Notes: generated by a model from the sequence alone, not told the origin. A stretch of DNA of 64,000 nucleotides from Tistrella mobilis (GCF_039634785.1 NZ_JBBIAB010000006.1:62001-126000); one strand, 5' to 3'. Shown: positions 9,701 to 19,529, numbered from the stretch's first letter. A program made the numbers and translations.

Positions 9701-10707
9701 GGCCGCGCCTCCGTGCCATGGGGGGTGACGTGCCAGCAGAGCGCCGCCTGGGCGGGGCCGGTCGGCACCAGCGGCGGCGCCTCGGCATGGCAGCGGGCAT
9801 CGGCCAGGCCGCAGCGCGGGCCGAAACGGCAGGCCCGCGGGAAGCGGCCGAGCGGCGGCACCATGCCCGGGATCTCGCCCAGGCCGCGCGGATCGGGTTC
9901 AAGGGCGGCGGCGCCGAGCCGGAGCCGGGGCGTGCAGGACATGAGACCGCGCGTATAGGGATGCGAGGGGGCGCCCAGAATGGCATCGACCGGGCCGCGC
10001 TCGACGCATTTGCCGGCATAGAGCACGGCGACCTCGTCGGCCATGTCGGCGACCGCCCCCAGATCATGGGTGATCAGCAGGATGGCGGTGCCGGTGTCCA
10101 TCTGGAGTTCGCGCAACAGCCTGAAGATCTGCGCCTGGACGGTGACGTCGAGGGCGGTGGTCGGCTCGTCGGCGATGATCACCCGCGGCCGGCAGGCCAG
10201 CGCGATGGCGATCATCACCCGCTGGCGCATGCCGCCCGACAGCTCGTGCGGATAGGCGTCGAGCCGCTGTTCGGGGCCGGGGATGTGGACCGCGCGCAGC
10301 ATTTCCAGCGCGATCTCGCGCGCTTCCGCCCGGCTGCGGCCCTGGTGCAGTTCCACCACCTCGGCGATCTGCCGCCCCACGGTCATCACCGGGTTGAGCG
10401 AGGTCATCGGCTCCTGAAAGATCATCGAGATGGCGTTGCCGCGCAGCTGGCGCAGCCGCGGGGCGGCGAGGCGGGTCAGGTCTTCGCCGTCAAACAGGAT
10501 CTCGCCGCCGGTGACGGCGAAGCGTTCAGGCAGCAGACCCATGGTGGCGAGTGCGGTCATCGACTTGCCGCAGCCGCTTTCGCCGACCACGCCCAGCGTG
10601 CGCCCGGCATGGAGGTCGAGCGAGACCCCGTCGAGGACCGAGAGCGACCGGCCGCCGATGTCGACCTCGACCTTCAGATCGCGGATGGAGAGGATCGGAT
10701 CGGCCAT
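9697..10707 (-). CDS. Peptide-type ABC transporter ATPase 1 (DppD/OppD-like)
   Basis: Partner ATPase, 336 aa, with Walker A GESGCGKS, signature [15 protein letters not shown] and Walker [13 protein letters not shown]. The C-terminal region again has clustered cysteines ([16 protein letters not shown]). Its ATG at 10707 shares one base with the stop codon of the upstream permease (TGATG), and its own end overlaps the next ATPase by 4 nt, so translation is coupled. It should heterodimerise with that ATPase under the two permeases. Confidence 0.92.
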   Translation of the reverse strand: MADPILSIRDLKVEVDIGGRSLSVLDGVSLDLHAGRTLGVVGESGCGKSMTALATMGLLPERFAVTGGEILFDGEDLTRLAAPRLRQLRGNAISMIFQEPMTSLNPVMTVGRQIAEVVELHQGRSRAEAREIALEMLRAVHIPGPEQRLDAYPHELSGGMRQRVMIAIALACRPRVIIADEPTTALDVTVQAQIFRLLRELQMDTGTAILLITHDLGAVADMADEVAVLYAGKCVERGPVDAILGAPSHPYTRGLMSCTPRLRLGAAALEPDPRGLGEIPGMVPPLGRFPRACRFGPRCGLADARCHAEAPPLVPTGPAQAALCWHVTPHGTEARP

Positions 10708-11621
10708 CACCGCTTCCTCAGCTTGGGGTTCAGCGCATCATTGATGCCGTCGCCGACCAGGCTGATCGCCAGGACGGTGATGAAGATCGCCACACCCGGC
10801 AGGGTGACGGTCCACCAGGCATCGAGCAGGTAATTGCGGTTCTGGCCGATGATCAGCCCCCAGGACATGGTGTTGGGATCGCCGAGCCCCAGGAAGCTCA
10901 ACCCCGCTTCGAACAGGATGGCGGTGCCGACGGCAAGGCCCGCCGCCACCACCAGCGGCGGCAGGGCGCCCGGCAGGATCACCCGGAAGATCAGATAGGC
11001 GTCGCGGGCGCCCGAGGTGCGGGCGGCGGCGACATAGTCGAGCTTGCGGATGCGCAGGAATTCCGCCCGGGCAAGGCGGGCCACCTGCGGCCAGGCGACC
11101 GCGCCGATCGCGACGGTGATGATCGGCAGCGAGGCGCCGAAGATGGTGACCAGCACCATGGCCAGCAGCAGCGGCGGCAGGATCTGGAAGAATTCCGTCA
11201 CCTTCATCAGCGCCGCATCCATGACGCCGCCGAAATAGCCGGCGAGCGAGCCGATCAGAATGCCGATCCCCACCGAGATGGCGGCGGCGGTGCCGCCGAC
11301 CGCAAGCGTCGCCCGGCCGCCGGCGATGATGCCGGCCAGGATGTCGCGGCCCAGATAATCGGTGCCGAAGGGCGCGTAGTCGCCCAGGGGCGGGGTGAAG
11401 GGTACGTCGACCATCGAATAGGGATCGACCGGGTAGAGAACCGGCCCGAGGAAGGTTGCAAGCAGCACCAGGGCCAGCAGCAGAATGCCCAGAATGGCCG
11501 ACTGGTTGCGGGCGAAGGCGCGGAAGAACTCGACGGCCGGATGCACCGGGCGCGGTGCGTCCGGGGCCGGGTCGGCGGCGGGCGCGGTGACGCCTGCGGC
11601 GGTTGCGGTCTGGTCGGTCAT
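10707..11621 (-). CDS. Peptide-type ABC transporter permease 2 (DppC/OppC-like)
   Basis: 304-aa inner-membrane permease. After an Ala/Pro-rich N-terminal tail come the OppC_N motif FLGPVLYPVDPYSM and then FGTDYLGRDILAGIIAGGRATL, diagnostic of DppC. The EAA-like loop is YVAAARTSGARDAYLIFRVILPG. Five to six membrane segments are expected. It overlaps the upstream DppB-like gene by 4 nt (ATGA). Confidence 0.92.
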   Translation of the reverse strand: MTDQTATAAGVTAPAADPAPDAPRPVHPAVEFFRAFARNQSAILGILLLALVLLATFLGPVLYPVDPYSMVDVPFTPPLGDYAPFGTDYLGRDILAGIIAGGRATLAVGGTAAAISVGIGILIGSLAGYFGGVMDAALMKVTEFFQILPPLLLAMVLVTIFGASLPIITVAIGAVAWPQVARLARAEFLRIRKLDYVAAARTSGARDAYLIFRVILPGALPPLVVAAGLAVGTAILFEAGLSFLGLGDPNTMSWGLIIGQNRNYLLDAWWTVTLPGVAIFITVLAISLVGDGINDALNPKLRKR

Positions 11622-12637
11622 CGCGGGGCTCCGGTGGCTTTGGGCTTGCGCGCGGCAGCGGGCTTGCGGGTGCGGATGCGCGGATCGACGAGGCCATAGG
11701 CGATGTCGGTGAGGATGTTGGCCACCACCACCAGGATCGCCGAGAAGAACAGGATCCCGAGCAGGGTGGGATAGTCGCGGCGCAGGATGCTTTCGAAGGC
11801 GAGCCGGCCGAGGCCCGGCCAGTTGAACACCGTCTCGACCAGCACGGCGCCGGCGAAAAGCTGGCCGAATTGCAGCCCGACCATGGTCACCACCGGGATC
11901 AGCGCATTGCGCAGCGCATGGCCATAGACCACGCGGCGCTCGCTCAACCCCTTGGCGCGGGCGGTGCGGATGTAATCGGCCCCCAGCACGTCGAGCATGG
12001 TGGCGCGCGACAGCCGGGAATAGATCGCGATGTAGATCGAGGCGAGCGTCACCGCCGGCAGCACCAGATGGTGGGCGACATCGGCCACGCCGCCGAGGAA
12101 GGTTTCGGCGCCGCGGACATCGGCCATGCCCGAGACCGGGAACAGCGGCAGGATCGACGAGAACAGGATGACCAGCATCAGCCCGGTCCAGAACACCGGC
12201 GCCGAATACCCGGCGAGCGAGACCAGCGTCACCAGATAGTTGAGCGGGCCGCGCGGCCGGCGGGCGGAGAAGATGCCGAGCAGCGTGCCGACCAGCACCG
12301 CGACCGCAAGCGCCGTCACCACCAGCAGGATCGTCGCCGGCAGCCGCTGGAGGATCAGCGACAGCACCGGTTCCTTGAAATAATAGGAGAAGCCGAAATC
12401 GCCGTGGAGGATCTTCCAGACATAGACCCCGAGCTGGACGTGCAGCGGCTGGTCGAGCCCGTATTCCGCCCGCATGCGGGCGATCAGCTCTTCCGAGGCG
12501 CCGCCCATCTCGCCGACGATGACCGAAACCGGATCACCCGGCGCCATCTGGATCAGCAGGAAGTTCAGCACCACCACCGCCAGCAGCAGGCCGAGGGTCG
12601 ATGCCAGGCGGCTGAAAAGGGGAAGCAGGCGTTTCAT
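11618..12637 (-). CDS. Peptide-type ABC transporter permease 1 (DppB/OppB-like)
   Basis: 339-aa inner-membrane permease. The N-terminus RLASTLGLLLAVVVLNFLL is followed by QMAPGDPVSVIVGE and YGLDQPLHVQLGVYVWKILHGDFGFSYY (in part), the classical DppB N-terminal pattern. The EAA loop reads YIRTARAKGLSERRVVYGHALRNA (in part). It lies 105 bp after the solute-binding gene and is coupled to the DppC-like gene. Confidence 0.92.
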   Translation of the reverse strand: MKRLLPLFSRLASTLGLLLAVVVLNFLLIQMAPGDPVSVIVGEMGGASEELIARMRAEYGLDQPLHVQLGVYVWKILHGDFGFSYYFKEPVLSLILQRLPATILLVVTALAVAVLVGTLLGIFSARRPRGPLNYLVTLVSLAGYSAPVFWTGLMLVILFSSILPLFPVSGMADVRGAETFLGGVADVAHHLVLPAVTLASIYIAIYSRLSRATMLDVLGADYIRTARAKGLSERRVVYGHALRNALIPVVTMVGLQFGQLFAGAVLVETVFNWPGLGRLAFESILRRDYPTLLGILFFSAILVVVANILTDIAYGLVDPRIRTRKPAAARKPKATGAPR

Positions 12638-12742
12638 GTCGTGCCCCGGCTCGTGGATCGGGTGGGACGGGCGGGCGCGGGGGAATGGATGGGGGTGATG
12701 CGACCCGGACAGGCCGCACCACCCACGCGCCGGCAGAGACGG

Positions 12743-14338
12743 TTACTTCTTGTCCCAGTAGACCTCGTCGAAGGGCGAGGCGGCACCCCAGATGGTGAGC
12801 GGCGGGTTCTTCAGGTTGGATTTGTAGACCGTGTTGAACGGCGAGACGTTCAGGTACAGGATCGGCGCGTCGTCGACGACGATCTTCTGGAACTCGGCAT
12901 AGAGCGCCGCGCGCTTCGCCGGATCCATCTCCTGGCCGGCCTGTTCCAGAATGCGGTCGACGTCCGGGTTGCTGTACTGCTGGGTGTTGGACCAGATCAC
13001 ACCCTTGCGGATGTTCGACGACAGATAGGTGCGGTTCACGCCGATGACCGGGTCGCCCCAGTTGTAGACATTGTCTTCGGTGACGTCGAAATCATAGTTG
13101 GAGATGCGCTGCGCCCAGGTCGGGAAGTCGGGCGAATTGCGGACCTCGACCACGATGCCGACCTGGCGGAGCTGGGTGCGCAGATATTCGACGATGTTGC
13201 GGCCCTGATCGGTGAAGCCGGGGATGTAGTCGGCGGTCATCGTCAGGCGCACGCCATCGGCACCGGGCTTGAGCCCGGCCTTGTCGAGCAGCTCTTTCGC
13301 CTTGGCCAGATCCAGATCGTAATGTTCGACCTGATCGGTGGCGAGTGGCGAGGACGGCACGATCGGACCATAGGCCCGCTGGGCGATACCGCCGAGCAGA
13401 CGGTCCAGGATGAACTTCTTGTCGATCGCATAGCCGATCGCGCGGCGCACATCGGGGTTGTCGAAGGGCGGCTTCTTCGTGTTGAAGGCCAGCCAGTTGA
13501 GCGCGCCGAAGCCGTCGGAGCCCTTGTCCGAGACGGTCAGCCCCTCGGTCTTCTGCAGCATCTGGACGTCGCGGACGGCCGAGACATAGGGCACCAGATC
13601 GATGTCGCCCCGGCGCATCGACAGCACCATGCTGGTCGGGTCGCCGATGATCTGGACGATCACCTCGTCCAGATAGGGGCGGCCCTTGATGAAGAAGTTC
13701 GGATTCTTCTTCAGCTTGTAGTATTCGCCCTGCTTGTATTCCTCGAAGACGAAGGGACCCGAGCCGACCGGCTTCAGGTTGGCGGGGTTGGACTGGATGT
13801 CGCCCTGGCCATAGACGTGTTCGGGCAGGATCGGCATCAGCGCCGGCGACATCGCCAGCAGCAGCGCCGGATGCGGATGGGCGAGTTTGATGACCGCGGT
13901 CTGAGGGTCCGGCGTTTCGACGTCGGTGACCGGCGCCAGCATGGTGGTGAAGGGGTGGTTCTTCTTGATCGTCATGATCGAGAATTTCACGTCTTCCGAC
14001 GTGATCGGCTGGCCGTCATGGAAGGTCGCCCCCTCCACCAGATGCAGCGTCACCGACAGGCCGTCGGCCGCCACCTCCCAGCTTTTGGCCAGATAGGGCT
14101 GCGGGTTCCAGTTGGCGTCATAGCGCAGCGGACTGGCGAAGATCTGGGTCGAGGCAAGCGCCGTCGCCTGGCCGGACTGAATGGCGCCGTTGAAATGGCG
14201 CGGCACCTGGGTGGTGCCGACCACCAGCGTGCCGCCGTCTTCGGGCGCCGCCTGCGCACCCGCCCCGCCGAGCGCCGTGGCCCCAAGGGCGAGTGCGACC
14301 GCGGCCGCGAGCGTGAACTGCTTCAGTCTGTTCAGCAT
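12743..14338 (-). CDS. Peptide-type ABC transporter substrate-binding protein (SBP_bac_5)
   Basis: 531-aa periplasmic binding protein. The signal peptide is MLNRLKQFTLAAAVALALGA with likely cleavage after AQA near residue 30. The mature part has the SBP_bac_5 pattern: LVVGTTQVPRHFNGAI, the segment KSWEVAADGLSVTLHLVEGA, and FHDGQPITSEDVKFS. This family binds peptides but also nickel chelates, sugars, amines and opine-like compounds, so the ligand is open. The neighbours (amidohydrolase, aldehyde dehydrogenase) suggest a catabolic substrate. Confidence 0.9.
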   Translation of the reverse strand: MLNRLKQFTLAAAVALALGATALGGAGAQAAPEDGGTLVVGTTQVPRHFNGAIQSGQATALASTQIFASPLRYDANWNPQPYLAKSWEVAADGLSVTLHLVEGATFHDGQPITSEDVKFSIMTIKKNHPFTTMLAPVTDVETPDPQTAVIKLAHPHPALLLAMSPALMPILPEHVYGQGDIQSNPANLKPVGSGPFVFEEYKQGEYYKLKKNPNFFIKGRPYLDEVIVQIIGDPTSMVLSMRRGDIDLVPYVSAVRDVQMLQKTEGLTVSDKGSDGFGALNWLAFNTKKPPFDNPDVRRAIGYAIDKKFILDRLLGGIAQRAYGPIVPSSPLATDQVEHYDLDLAKAKELLDKAGLKPGADGVRLTMTADYIPGFTDQGRNIVEYLRTQLRQVGIVVEVRNSPDFPTWAQRISNYDFDVTEDNVYNWGDPVIGVNRTYLSSNIRKGVIWSNTQQYSNPDVDRILEQAGQEMDPAKRAALYAEFQKIVVDDAPILYLNVSPFNTVYKSNLKNPPLTIWGAASPFDEVYWDKK

Positions 14339-14418
14339 GTGATGCCGTCCCCCGTTCTTGTCAGGTCGATCTGGCCGTTTCGGCCTCTCTGTCAGCTCTG
14401 GTCTTGTTTTTGGGTCGT

Positions 14419-14448
14419 CTGTCTTGTGGTCGGCTGTCCTGTGGTCGG
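14419..14448 (-). repeat. 15-bp tandem direct repeat before the solute-binding gene
   Basis: CTGTCTTGTGGTCGG (14419-14433) is followed immediately by CTGTCCTGTGGTCGG (14434-14448), one mismatch in 15. A weaker third copy precedes it (about 14404-14418). The block sits in the 121-bp gap between the TauE-like gene and the start of the solute-binding gene, so it would be transcribed just upstream of that gene's leader. Confidence 0.7.
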
Positions 14449-14459
14449 GAGGGCCGCGG

Positions 14460-15197
14460 TCAGGGCAGACCGTTCAGCCCCCGCAAGGCGGAGATGCCGG
14501 CCGTGATCGCAAGCAGGCCGATCGCGGCGCGGCGGTAGTTGCCCTCGCTCAACCGGGCGAAGACCCGGCCGCCGGCCCAGGTGCCGACGATCAGCGCCGG
14601 CAGCGCCACCAGGGCGGCGACGACCTGGTCGCGATGCAGCTGGCCGGCCAGGGCGAGGCCCGGCAGGGCCATGAGCGAGGTGAAGAAGAAGAAGACCATC
14701 AGCGAGGCGCGCACCCGTTTCGCCGGGGTGGCGGTGCCGAGGAAATAGGCGATGGCCGGCGGCCCCGGCATGGCGGCGAGCCCCGAGAACAGGCCGGCCA
14801 CCAGGCCGGCGCCGACCGCGCTGCCGCGGCCCGGGCGCAGCAGCCCCTGGGGGCGGCCGATCAGCACGGCCAGGCCCAGCATCACCACGCCGGCGATCAC
14901 GATGCGCATCACATCCGGGCTCAACCGGTCGAGCAGCCAGATGCCGGGCATGGTGCCCAGAACCGCACCCAGCGACAGGAAGGCGAGGGTGCGATGGTCG
15001 GTGTCGGCCCTGAGTGCCACCACGTCACGCAGGCCGACGAAGCTTTGCAGCAGCAGCGCCACCGCGACGGCCTGGGCGGGGGGAACGGCCAGGCTCATCA
15101 GCGGCACGGCGGCCAGCGCGAAGCCGAAGCCGGTGATCCCGCGAAGGATGGCCGCCGCGAAGACGGCCGGAACGACGATAAGAAGGGTGCCCGACAT
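14460..15197 (-). CDS. TauE/SafE-family membrane exporter
   Basis: 245-aa polytopic membrane protein of the TauE/SafE (DUF81) family, which includes proposed sulfite and sulfoacetate exporters. The signature AAILRGITGFGFALAAVPLM near the N-terminus and GPPAIAYFLG in the second half mark the internal repeat. It starts 11 bp after the aldehyde dehydrogenase stop codon, so they are cotranscribed. In taurine-nitrogen pathways a sulfoacetaldehyde dehydrogenase and a SafE exporter occur together, which makes sulfoacetate export one possibility; other anions are equally compatible with the sequence. Confidence 0.82.
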   Translation of the reverse strand: MSGTLLIVVPAVFAAAILRGITGFGFALAAVPLMSLAVPPAQAVAVALLLQSFVGLRDVVALRADTDHRTLAFLSLGAVLGTMPGIWLLDRLSPDVMRIVIAGVVMLGLAVLIGRPQGLLRPGRGSAVGAGLVAGLFSGLAAMPGPPAIAYFLGTATPAKRVRASLMVFFFFTSLMALPGLALAGQLHRDQVVAALVALPALIVGTWAGGRVFARLSEGNYRRAAIGLLAITAGISALRGLNGLP

Positions 15198-15208
15198 CCG
15201 GCTCCGGC

Positions 15209-16696
15209 TCAGTCGAAATTGATGACGATGGTCTTCTTGCGGGTGAAGTGCTCCAGCATCGCTTCCAGCGAGGCTTCCTTGCCGAGCCCCGAGCGGCCGA
15301 AACCACCATAGGAGACATTGGGCTGGATGGTCAGGTTCTGGTTCACCTGCACATAGCCGGCATCGATGCGCTGGGTGGCATCGAGCGCGGTGGAGAGAGA
15401 GGCGGTCCAGACCGTGGCCGCAAGCCCGTAATGGGTGGCGTTGGCGCGGGCGATCACCGCGTCGTAATCCGTCCAGGGCTGGATGACCGCCACGGGGCCG
15501 AAGATCTCTTCCTGCACGCAGGGGTGATCATCGGCGATGTCGGTGAGCAGGGTGGGCTGCATGAACAGCGCAGGATCGAGGGCGGGATCTTCCGGCAGAC
15601 GGCCGCAGCGGGTGATGCGGGCGCCGTCGCCCTCGGCCAGATCCAGATAGCGGCGGATGGTCGCCATCTGCTTCGCCGAGATGATCGTGCCGACATCGGT
15701 CGCCTCGTCGAGCGGATCGCCGATGACCAGCTGGTCGAGCCGGGCGGTGAGCGCCGCCAGAAAGGCGTCGTACAGCGCCTGATGGACATAGATCCGGCTG
15801 GAGGCGGTGCAGCTCTGGCCCTGGCGGGTGAAGCGCATGCCCGAAACCGCGCCCTCGACCGCCTTGGCCAGATCGGCATCGGCGCAGACGATCATCGGGC
15901 TCTTGCCGCCCAGCTCCAGGCTGACCGGCACGATCCGCCGGGCGCCGGCCTCGTAGACCGCCTGGCCGACCGCTTCCGACCCGGTGAAGGTGATCTTGGC
16001 GACATCGGGATGGCTCGTCAGGGCGGCACCGCAGAGGGCGCCGGTTCCCGAGACGACATTGATCACGCCGGCGGGCAGGTGGCGGGCCAGGATGGCGGCG
16101 GCGGCGAAGGTGGCATAGGGCGCCTCTTCCGAGGCCTTGACCACCACCGTATTGCCGGCAACCAGCGCGGGCGCGATCTTCAGCATCATCAGCACCAGCG
16201 GCACGTTCCAGGGCAGGATCGCGGCGACGACGCCCAGCGGCTCGCGGGTGGTCATGGTCAGCATGCGTGGGTTGAAGGGGATGGTCTCACCCTTCAGTTC
16301 CGATCCGAGCCCGCCATAGAATTCCAGGATGTCGGCGGCGGTGCGCAGCTCGCCCCGGCATTCGGTGCGGATCGCCTTGCCGGTTTCCAGCGCCAGCACC
16401 CGGGCCAGATCCTCCAGCTCGTCGAGGATGGCACGGCCGGCGGCGGCGACCCGGCGGCCGCGATCGCGGGCCGGCATCGCCGCCCAGCCGGGCCAGGCCG
16501 CCCGGGCCGCCGCGACGGCGGCATCCACTTCGGCCGGGCCCGATGCGGCGGTGACGCCGATGTCTGCGCCGGTGGCAGGCGCGATCACCGGCAGGGTCGC
16601 CGCGGCGGCAAGGCGCTCGCCGCCGATCAGGTTCAGGCCCTGCCAGGCGGCGATGATGGCGTCGGCGGCCGGGGCTGTGGACGTCTGCACGGTCAT
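15209..16696 (-). CDS. NAD(P)-dependent aldehyde dehydrogenase
   Basis: 495-aa ALDH superfamily enzyme that oxidises an aldehyde to the acid. The catalytic cysteine is in RQGQSCTASSR and the general-base glutamate in VSLELGGKSP. The cofactor-loop motif ITFTGSEAVGQ and the C-terminal GFGRSGLGKEA are standard. Substrate cannot be deduced from the motifs; betaine-aldehyde-like, semialdehyde or sulfoacetaldehyde substrates all fit. It lies between the G3E GTPase (43 bp upstream) and the TauE/SafE exporter (11 bp downstream). Confidence 0.92.
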   Translation of the reverse strand: MTVQTSTAPAADAIIAAWQGLNLIGGERLAAAATLPVIAPATGADIGVTAASGPAEVDAAVAAARAAWPGWAAMPARDRGRRVAAAGRAILDELEDLARVLALETGKAIRTECRGELRTAADILEFYGGLGSELKGETIPFNPRMLTMTTREPLGVVAAILPWNVPLVLMMLKIAPALVAGNTVVVKASEEAPYATFAAAAILARHLPAGVINVVSGTGALCGAALTSHPDVAKITFTGSEAVGQAVYEAGARRIVPVSLELGGKSPMIVCADADLAKAVEGAVSGMRFTRQGQSCTASSRIYVHQALYDAFLAALTARLDQLVIGDPLDEATDVGTIISAKQMATIRRYLDLAEGDGARITRCGRLPEDPALDPALFMQPTLLTDIADDHPCVQEEIFGPVAVIQPWTDYDAVIARANATHYGLAATVWTASLSTALDATQRIDAGYVQVNQNLTIQPNVSYGGFGRSGLGKEASLEAMLEHFTRKKTIVINFD

Positions 16697-16739
16697 GATG
16701 CGGGGCTCCGGGGGACGAGGAAGATGAGAGGGGCGGCCA

Positions 16740-17654
16740 TCAGTCTGCGTCGCCGCGCAGCAGGGCGGCGAGGTCGAGGCCGGGGGTGCTGGCGATGGCC
16801 ATCAGCCGGGTGGCGGACGCCTGATCCGGGGCCTCGGCGCCGAACTCCCACTGACCCTGCACCCATTGCAGCAGCTGGGGGTGGGGGGCATCGGTGAACT
16901 GCACCCAGCCCTTCAGGCGCAGCAGGCTGCGCGGCAGGCGGCCGAGCGCCCGGTTCAGGGCGGCACGGTCGAAGGGCTGCGGGTCGGTCAGCGTCAGCGG
17001 ATGGAAGATGCGGTCGTGGCCGGCGTGGTGATGGCCGTGCGGGGCGGCCGCGAAGATGGTGACCTCGTCGCGCATCAGCAGCGCGGCCGGGATTTCGGCC
17101 CGCACGGTTTCGATCACCGGCCGGCCGGGGGCCAGGCGGCGCAGCGCCGCCCGCGCGGCATCGCGCGCCTGCGGGCCGGCCATGTCGACGCGGTTGAGCA
17201 GGATCAGATCGGCGCCGTCGAACTGGCGGGCGACGGTGTCGCCGACCAGCGGATCTTCCAGCTGGTCGGGCAGGTTGGCGGCATCGGCGAGCGTCACCAC
17301 CAGATCCAGATGCAGGGCCGGGTCGAGCAGGGCGTATTCGGCCACCCGCCGCGGCTCTCCCACACCGCTGGTCTCGATCAGGATCCGCGCCGGGCCTGCC
17401 GCGACCGCCCGTGCGATGGCCGAAGCCAGCCCGTCGGCCATGGAACAGCAGATGCAGCCATTGGCGAGTTCGAAGGTGAGGCCGTCGCCGGAGTTGAGGA
17501 CGGCGGCATCGACGTTGATTTCGCCGAAATCATTGACCAGAACCGCAGTGCGGGCCGGGCTTTCGGCCAGCAGCCGGTTCATCAGCGTGGTCTTGCCGCT
17601 GCCGAGAAAGCCGCCGATCACCGAGACCGGTATGGTCGCAGGCGGGGGCGACAT
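16740..17654 (-). CDS. G3E-family (CobW-like) GTPase, putative metallochaperone
   Basis: 304-aa P-loop GTPase. Walker A is GGFLGSGKTT (residues about 14-23). The metal-binding CxCC motif occurs in ANGCICCSMADG, and a histidine-rich loop HGHHHAGHD lies in the C-terminal half. CxCC plus His-rich loops are typical of G3E metal-insertion proteins of the CobW/ZNG1 group. Its start shares a base with the stop of the upstream amidohydrolase (TGATG), so the two are made together. This suggests it loads zinc or another metal into that enzyme. Confidence 0.88.
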   Translation of the reverse strand: MSPPPATIPVSVIGGFLGSGKTTLMNRLLAESPARTAVLVNDFGEINVDAAVLNSGDGLTFELANGCICCSMADGLASAIARAVAAGPARILIETSGVGEPRRVAEYALLDPALHLDLVVTLADAANLPDQLEDPLVGDTVARQFDGADLILLNRVDMAGPQARDAARAALRRLAPGRPVIETVRAEIPAALLMRDEVTIFAAAPHGHHHAGHDRIFHPLTLTDPQPFDRAALNRALGRLPRSLLRLKGWVQFTDAPHPQLLQWVQGQWEFGAEAPDQASATRLMAIASTPGLDLAALLRGDAD

Positions 17655-19300
17655 CACGCGGCTCCGATCGCGCTCTGGTGCGGCGTGCCGCCCAGGATGG
17701 TGCCCCAGATCCGGACATCCTTCAGCGCCTGGGGCGCGATCCCGGTGGGATCGTCCTCCAGCACCGCGAAATCGGCATATTTCCCGACCTCGATCGAGCC
17801 GACCACATGGTCGAGACGCAGCTGCCAGGCGGCGCCCAGCGTGATGGCGTGGAGCGCGTCGGCGACGCTGATCTTCTCTTCCGGGCCAAGCTCGCGACCG
17901 GTGGCCGTCTGCCGGTTGACCGCACACCAGGCGGTGAAGAGGGGGGCGAGCGGGGTGATCGGCGCATCGGAATGCATGGCGAAGCGCACCCCTTCGGCCA
18001 TGGCCGTGCCGCAGGCATCCATGCGCCGGGCGCGATCGGGGCCCATGGTCAGGGCGGCGTGCTGATCGCCCCAGTAATAGATGTGGTTGGCGAACAGATT
18101 GGCGGCGATGCCGAGCGCCGCCATGCGCCGGAACTGCGCGGCATCGGCCATCTGGCAGTGCTGAAGCACATGGCGATGATCGGGGAAGGGGGCCTCCGCC
18201 AGGGCTTCGGCCAGGCAGTCGATGGCGAATTCCGAGGCCTGGTCGCCATTGACATGGATGTGCATCTGGATGCCGGCGGCGTTATAGGCCTTCATCTGCG
18301 CCTTCAGCACGGCCGGCGGCTGGTTCCAGATGCCGTTGGGGGCGCCGTTGTGATAGCCGGGCCATTTCAGCCGGGCGGTGAAGCCCTGGATGGAGCCGTC
18401 GGTCATCACCTTGACGAGGCCCGGGTGGAATTTGTCGTTGGCGCGCTCTTTCAGAACCGCCATGCGGGCGATGCCGGCCTCGGGCGCCCAGGCGGCGGCG
18501 GCCATGGCCGGGGCGATGCGCACCGGGAAATCCTCGGCCGTGGTGGCGGCGACATAGGCATCGAGCGCGGCATCGTCGAGCGGCGCATAAAGATCGGTGC
18601 AGGTGGTGACCCCGGCATTGGTGGCGGAGCGGCCGAAACGGCGGAGCGAGGCGATGCTGGTTTCGGTGAGGGCGAATTTCGCGCCCACGGCCTGGCGGGC
18701 ATACTGCATCGCCGCCATTTCCTGCAACTCGCCGGTGATGTCGCCCTGGCCGTCGCGCAGGATGCCCTCGACGCCGGTCACCTGGAAGAGGCCGCCCCGG
18801 TCCAGCACCACGGTGTTGACGTTCATGATGTGGAAGCTGGCATGCATGACCAGCACCGGCCGGGTGGTCGACACCCGGTCCAGATCATGGCGGGTCATCC
18901 GCGCGCCGCCGTAATAGATCGGATCGAAGCCCCAGGCGAGCAGCGGCTGATCGGGATCGGTGAGGGCCGCTTCCGCCCGCTGCAGGCGCTGGACCGCGTC
19001 TTCGATGGATCTGATCCCGCCTTCCAGGCTGCCTTCGGGGGAATGGCGCGGGAAGAAGCCGAGGAAGGTATCGGCCCAGACGGCGCCTTCCATCGCATGG
19101 CAATGCGCCTCGATCAGGCCGGGCATCAGCACCTTATCGGCAAAACGATCATCGATCGGGGCCCCCCAGCCGGCCGCATCCTCGGCATCCCCGACCGCCA
19201 GGATCCGCCCCTCGCGCAGCGCCACATGGGTGGCGACGGGGCGGTTGCGCGCCATGGTCAGGATTTTCCGGGCGCGGAAGACCTTGATCGGTTCGGACAT
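17654..19300 (-). CDS. Metal-dependent amidohydrolase (YtcJ-like, Amidohydro_3)
   Basis: 548-aa hydrolase of the amidohydrolase superfamily. The first metal-binding pair is HCH in LIEAHCHAMEGA. Further ligands are likely in MHIHVNGDQ and LQHCQM, and the catalytic aspartate in FAMHSDAPITP. The closing part GSIEVGKYADFAVLEDDP is the composite beta-domain typical of YtcJ. These enzymes cleave amide or related C-N bonds in small molecules; the real substrate is unknown. It is the first gene of a minus-strand unit with a metallochaperone, aldehyde dehydrogenase, exporter and ABC importer. Confidence 0.87.
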   Translation of the reverse strand: MSEPIKVFRARKILTMARNRPVATHVALREGRILAVGDAEDAAGWGAPIDDRFADKVLMPGLIEAHCHAMEGAVWADTFLGFFPRHSPEGSLEGGIRSIEDAVQRLQRAEAALTDPDQPLLAWGFDPIYYGGARMTRHDLDRVSTTRPVLVMHASFHIMNVNTVVLDRGGLFQVTGVEGILRDGQGDITGELQEMAAMQYARQAVGAKFALTETSIASLRRFGRSATNAGVTTCTDLYAPLDDAALDAYVAATTAEDFPVRIAPAMAAAAWAPEAGIARMAVLKERANDKFHPGLVKVMTDGSIQGFTARLKWPGYHNGAPNGIWNQPPAVLKAQMKAYNAAGIQMHIHVNGDQASEFAIDCLAEALAEAPFPDHRHVLQHCQMADAAQFRRMAALGIAANLFANHIYYWGDQHAALTMGPDRARRMDACGTAMAEGVRFAMHSDAPITPLAPLFTAWCAVNRQTATGRELGPEEKISVADALHAITLGAAWQLRLDHVVGSIEVGKYADFAVLEDDPTGIAPQALKDVRIWGTILGGTPHQSAIGAA

Positions 19301-19529
19301 CGGGTTCCCTCATCAGCAGCGGTCTTCACGACGCTATGAGGGTGGGGCAAAGGGGGACAGGGCCAGGGGGGGAGGTTGGGATGGGCCAGGATCGTCCGGC
19401 TGGTATGTCCTGGCCCGGGCGTCGAAGGATGCCGGTCAGCCCCTGGTACAGGTGGCATGGCCACACCAGCGCCTCGCGGGAGCTGGTGTGGCTGCTGCCG
19501 TCAGACCGGTGTTTCAGGCGACGGATCCG

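Noticed and set aside
19301-19529. A small gene or mobile-element remnant at the left edge of the less GC-biased block
   Set aside because: No inverted terminal repeats, transposase fragments or plausible small ORF with a ribosome-binding site could be seen in these 229 bp.
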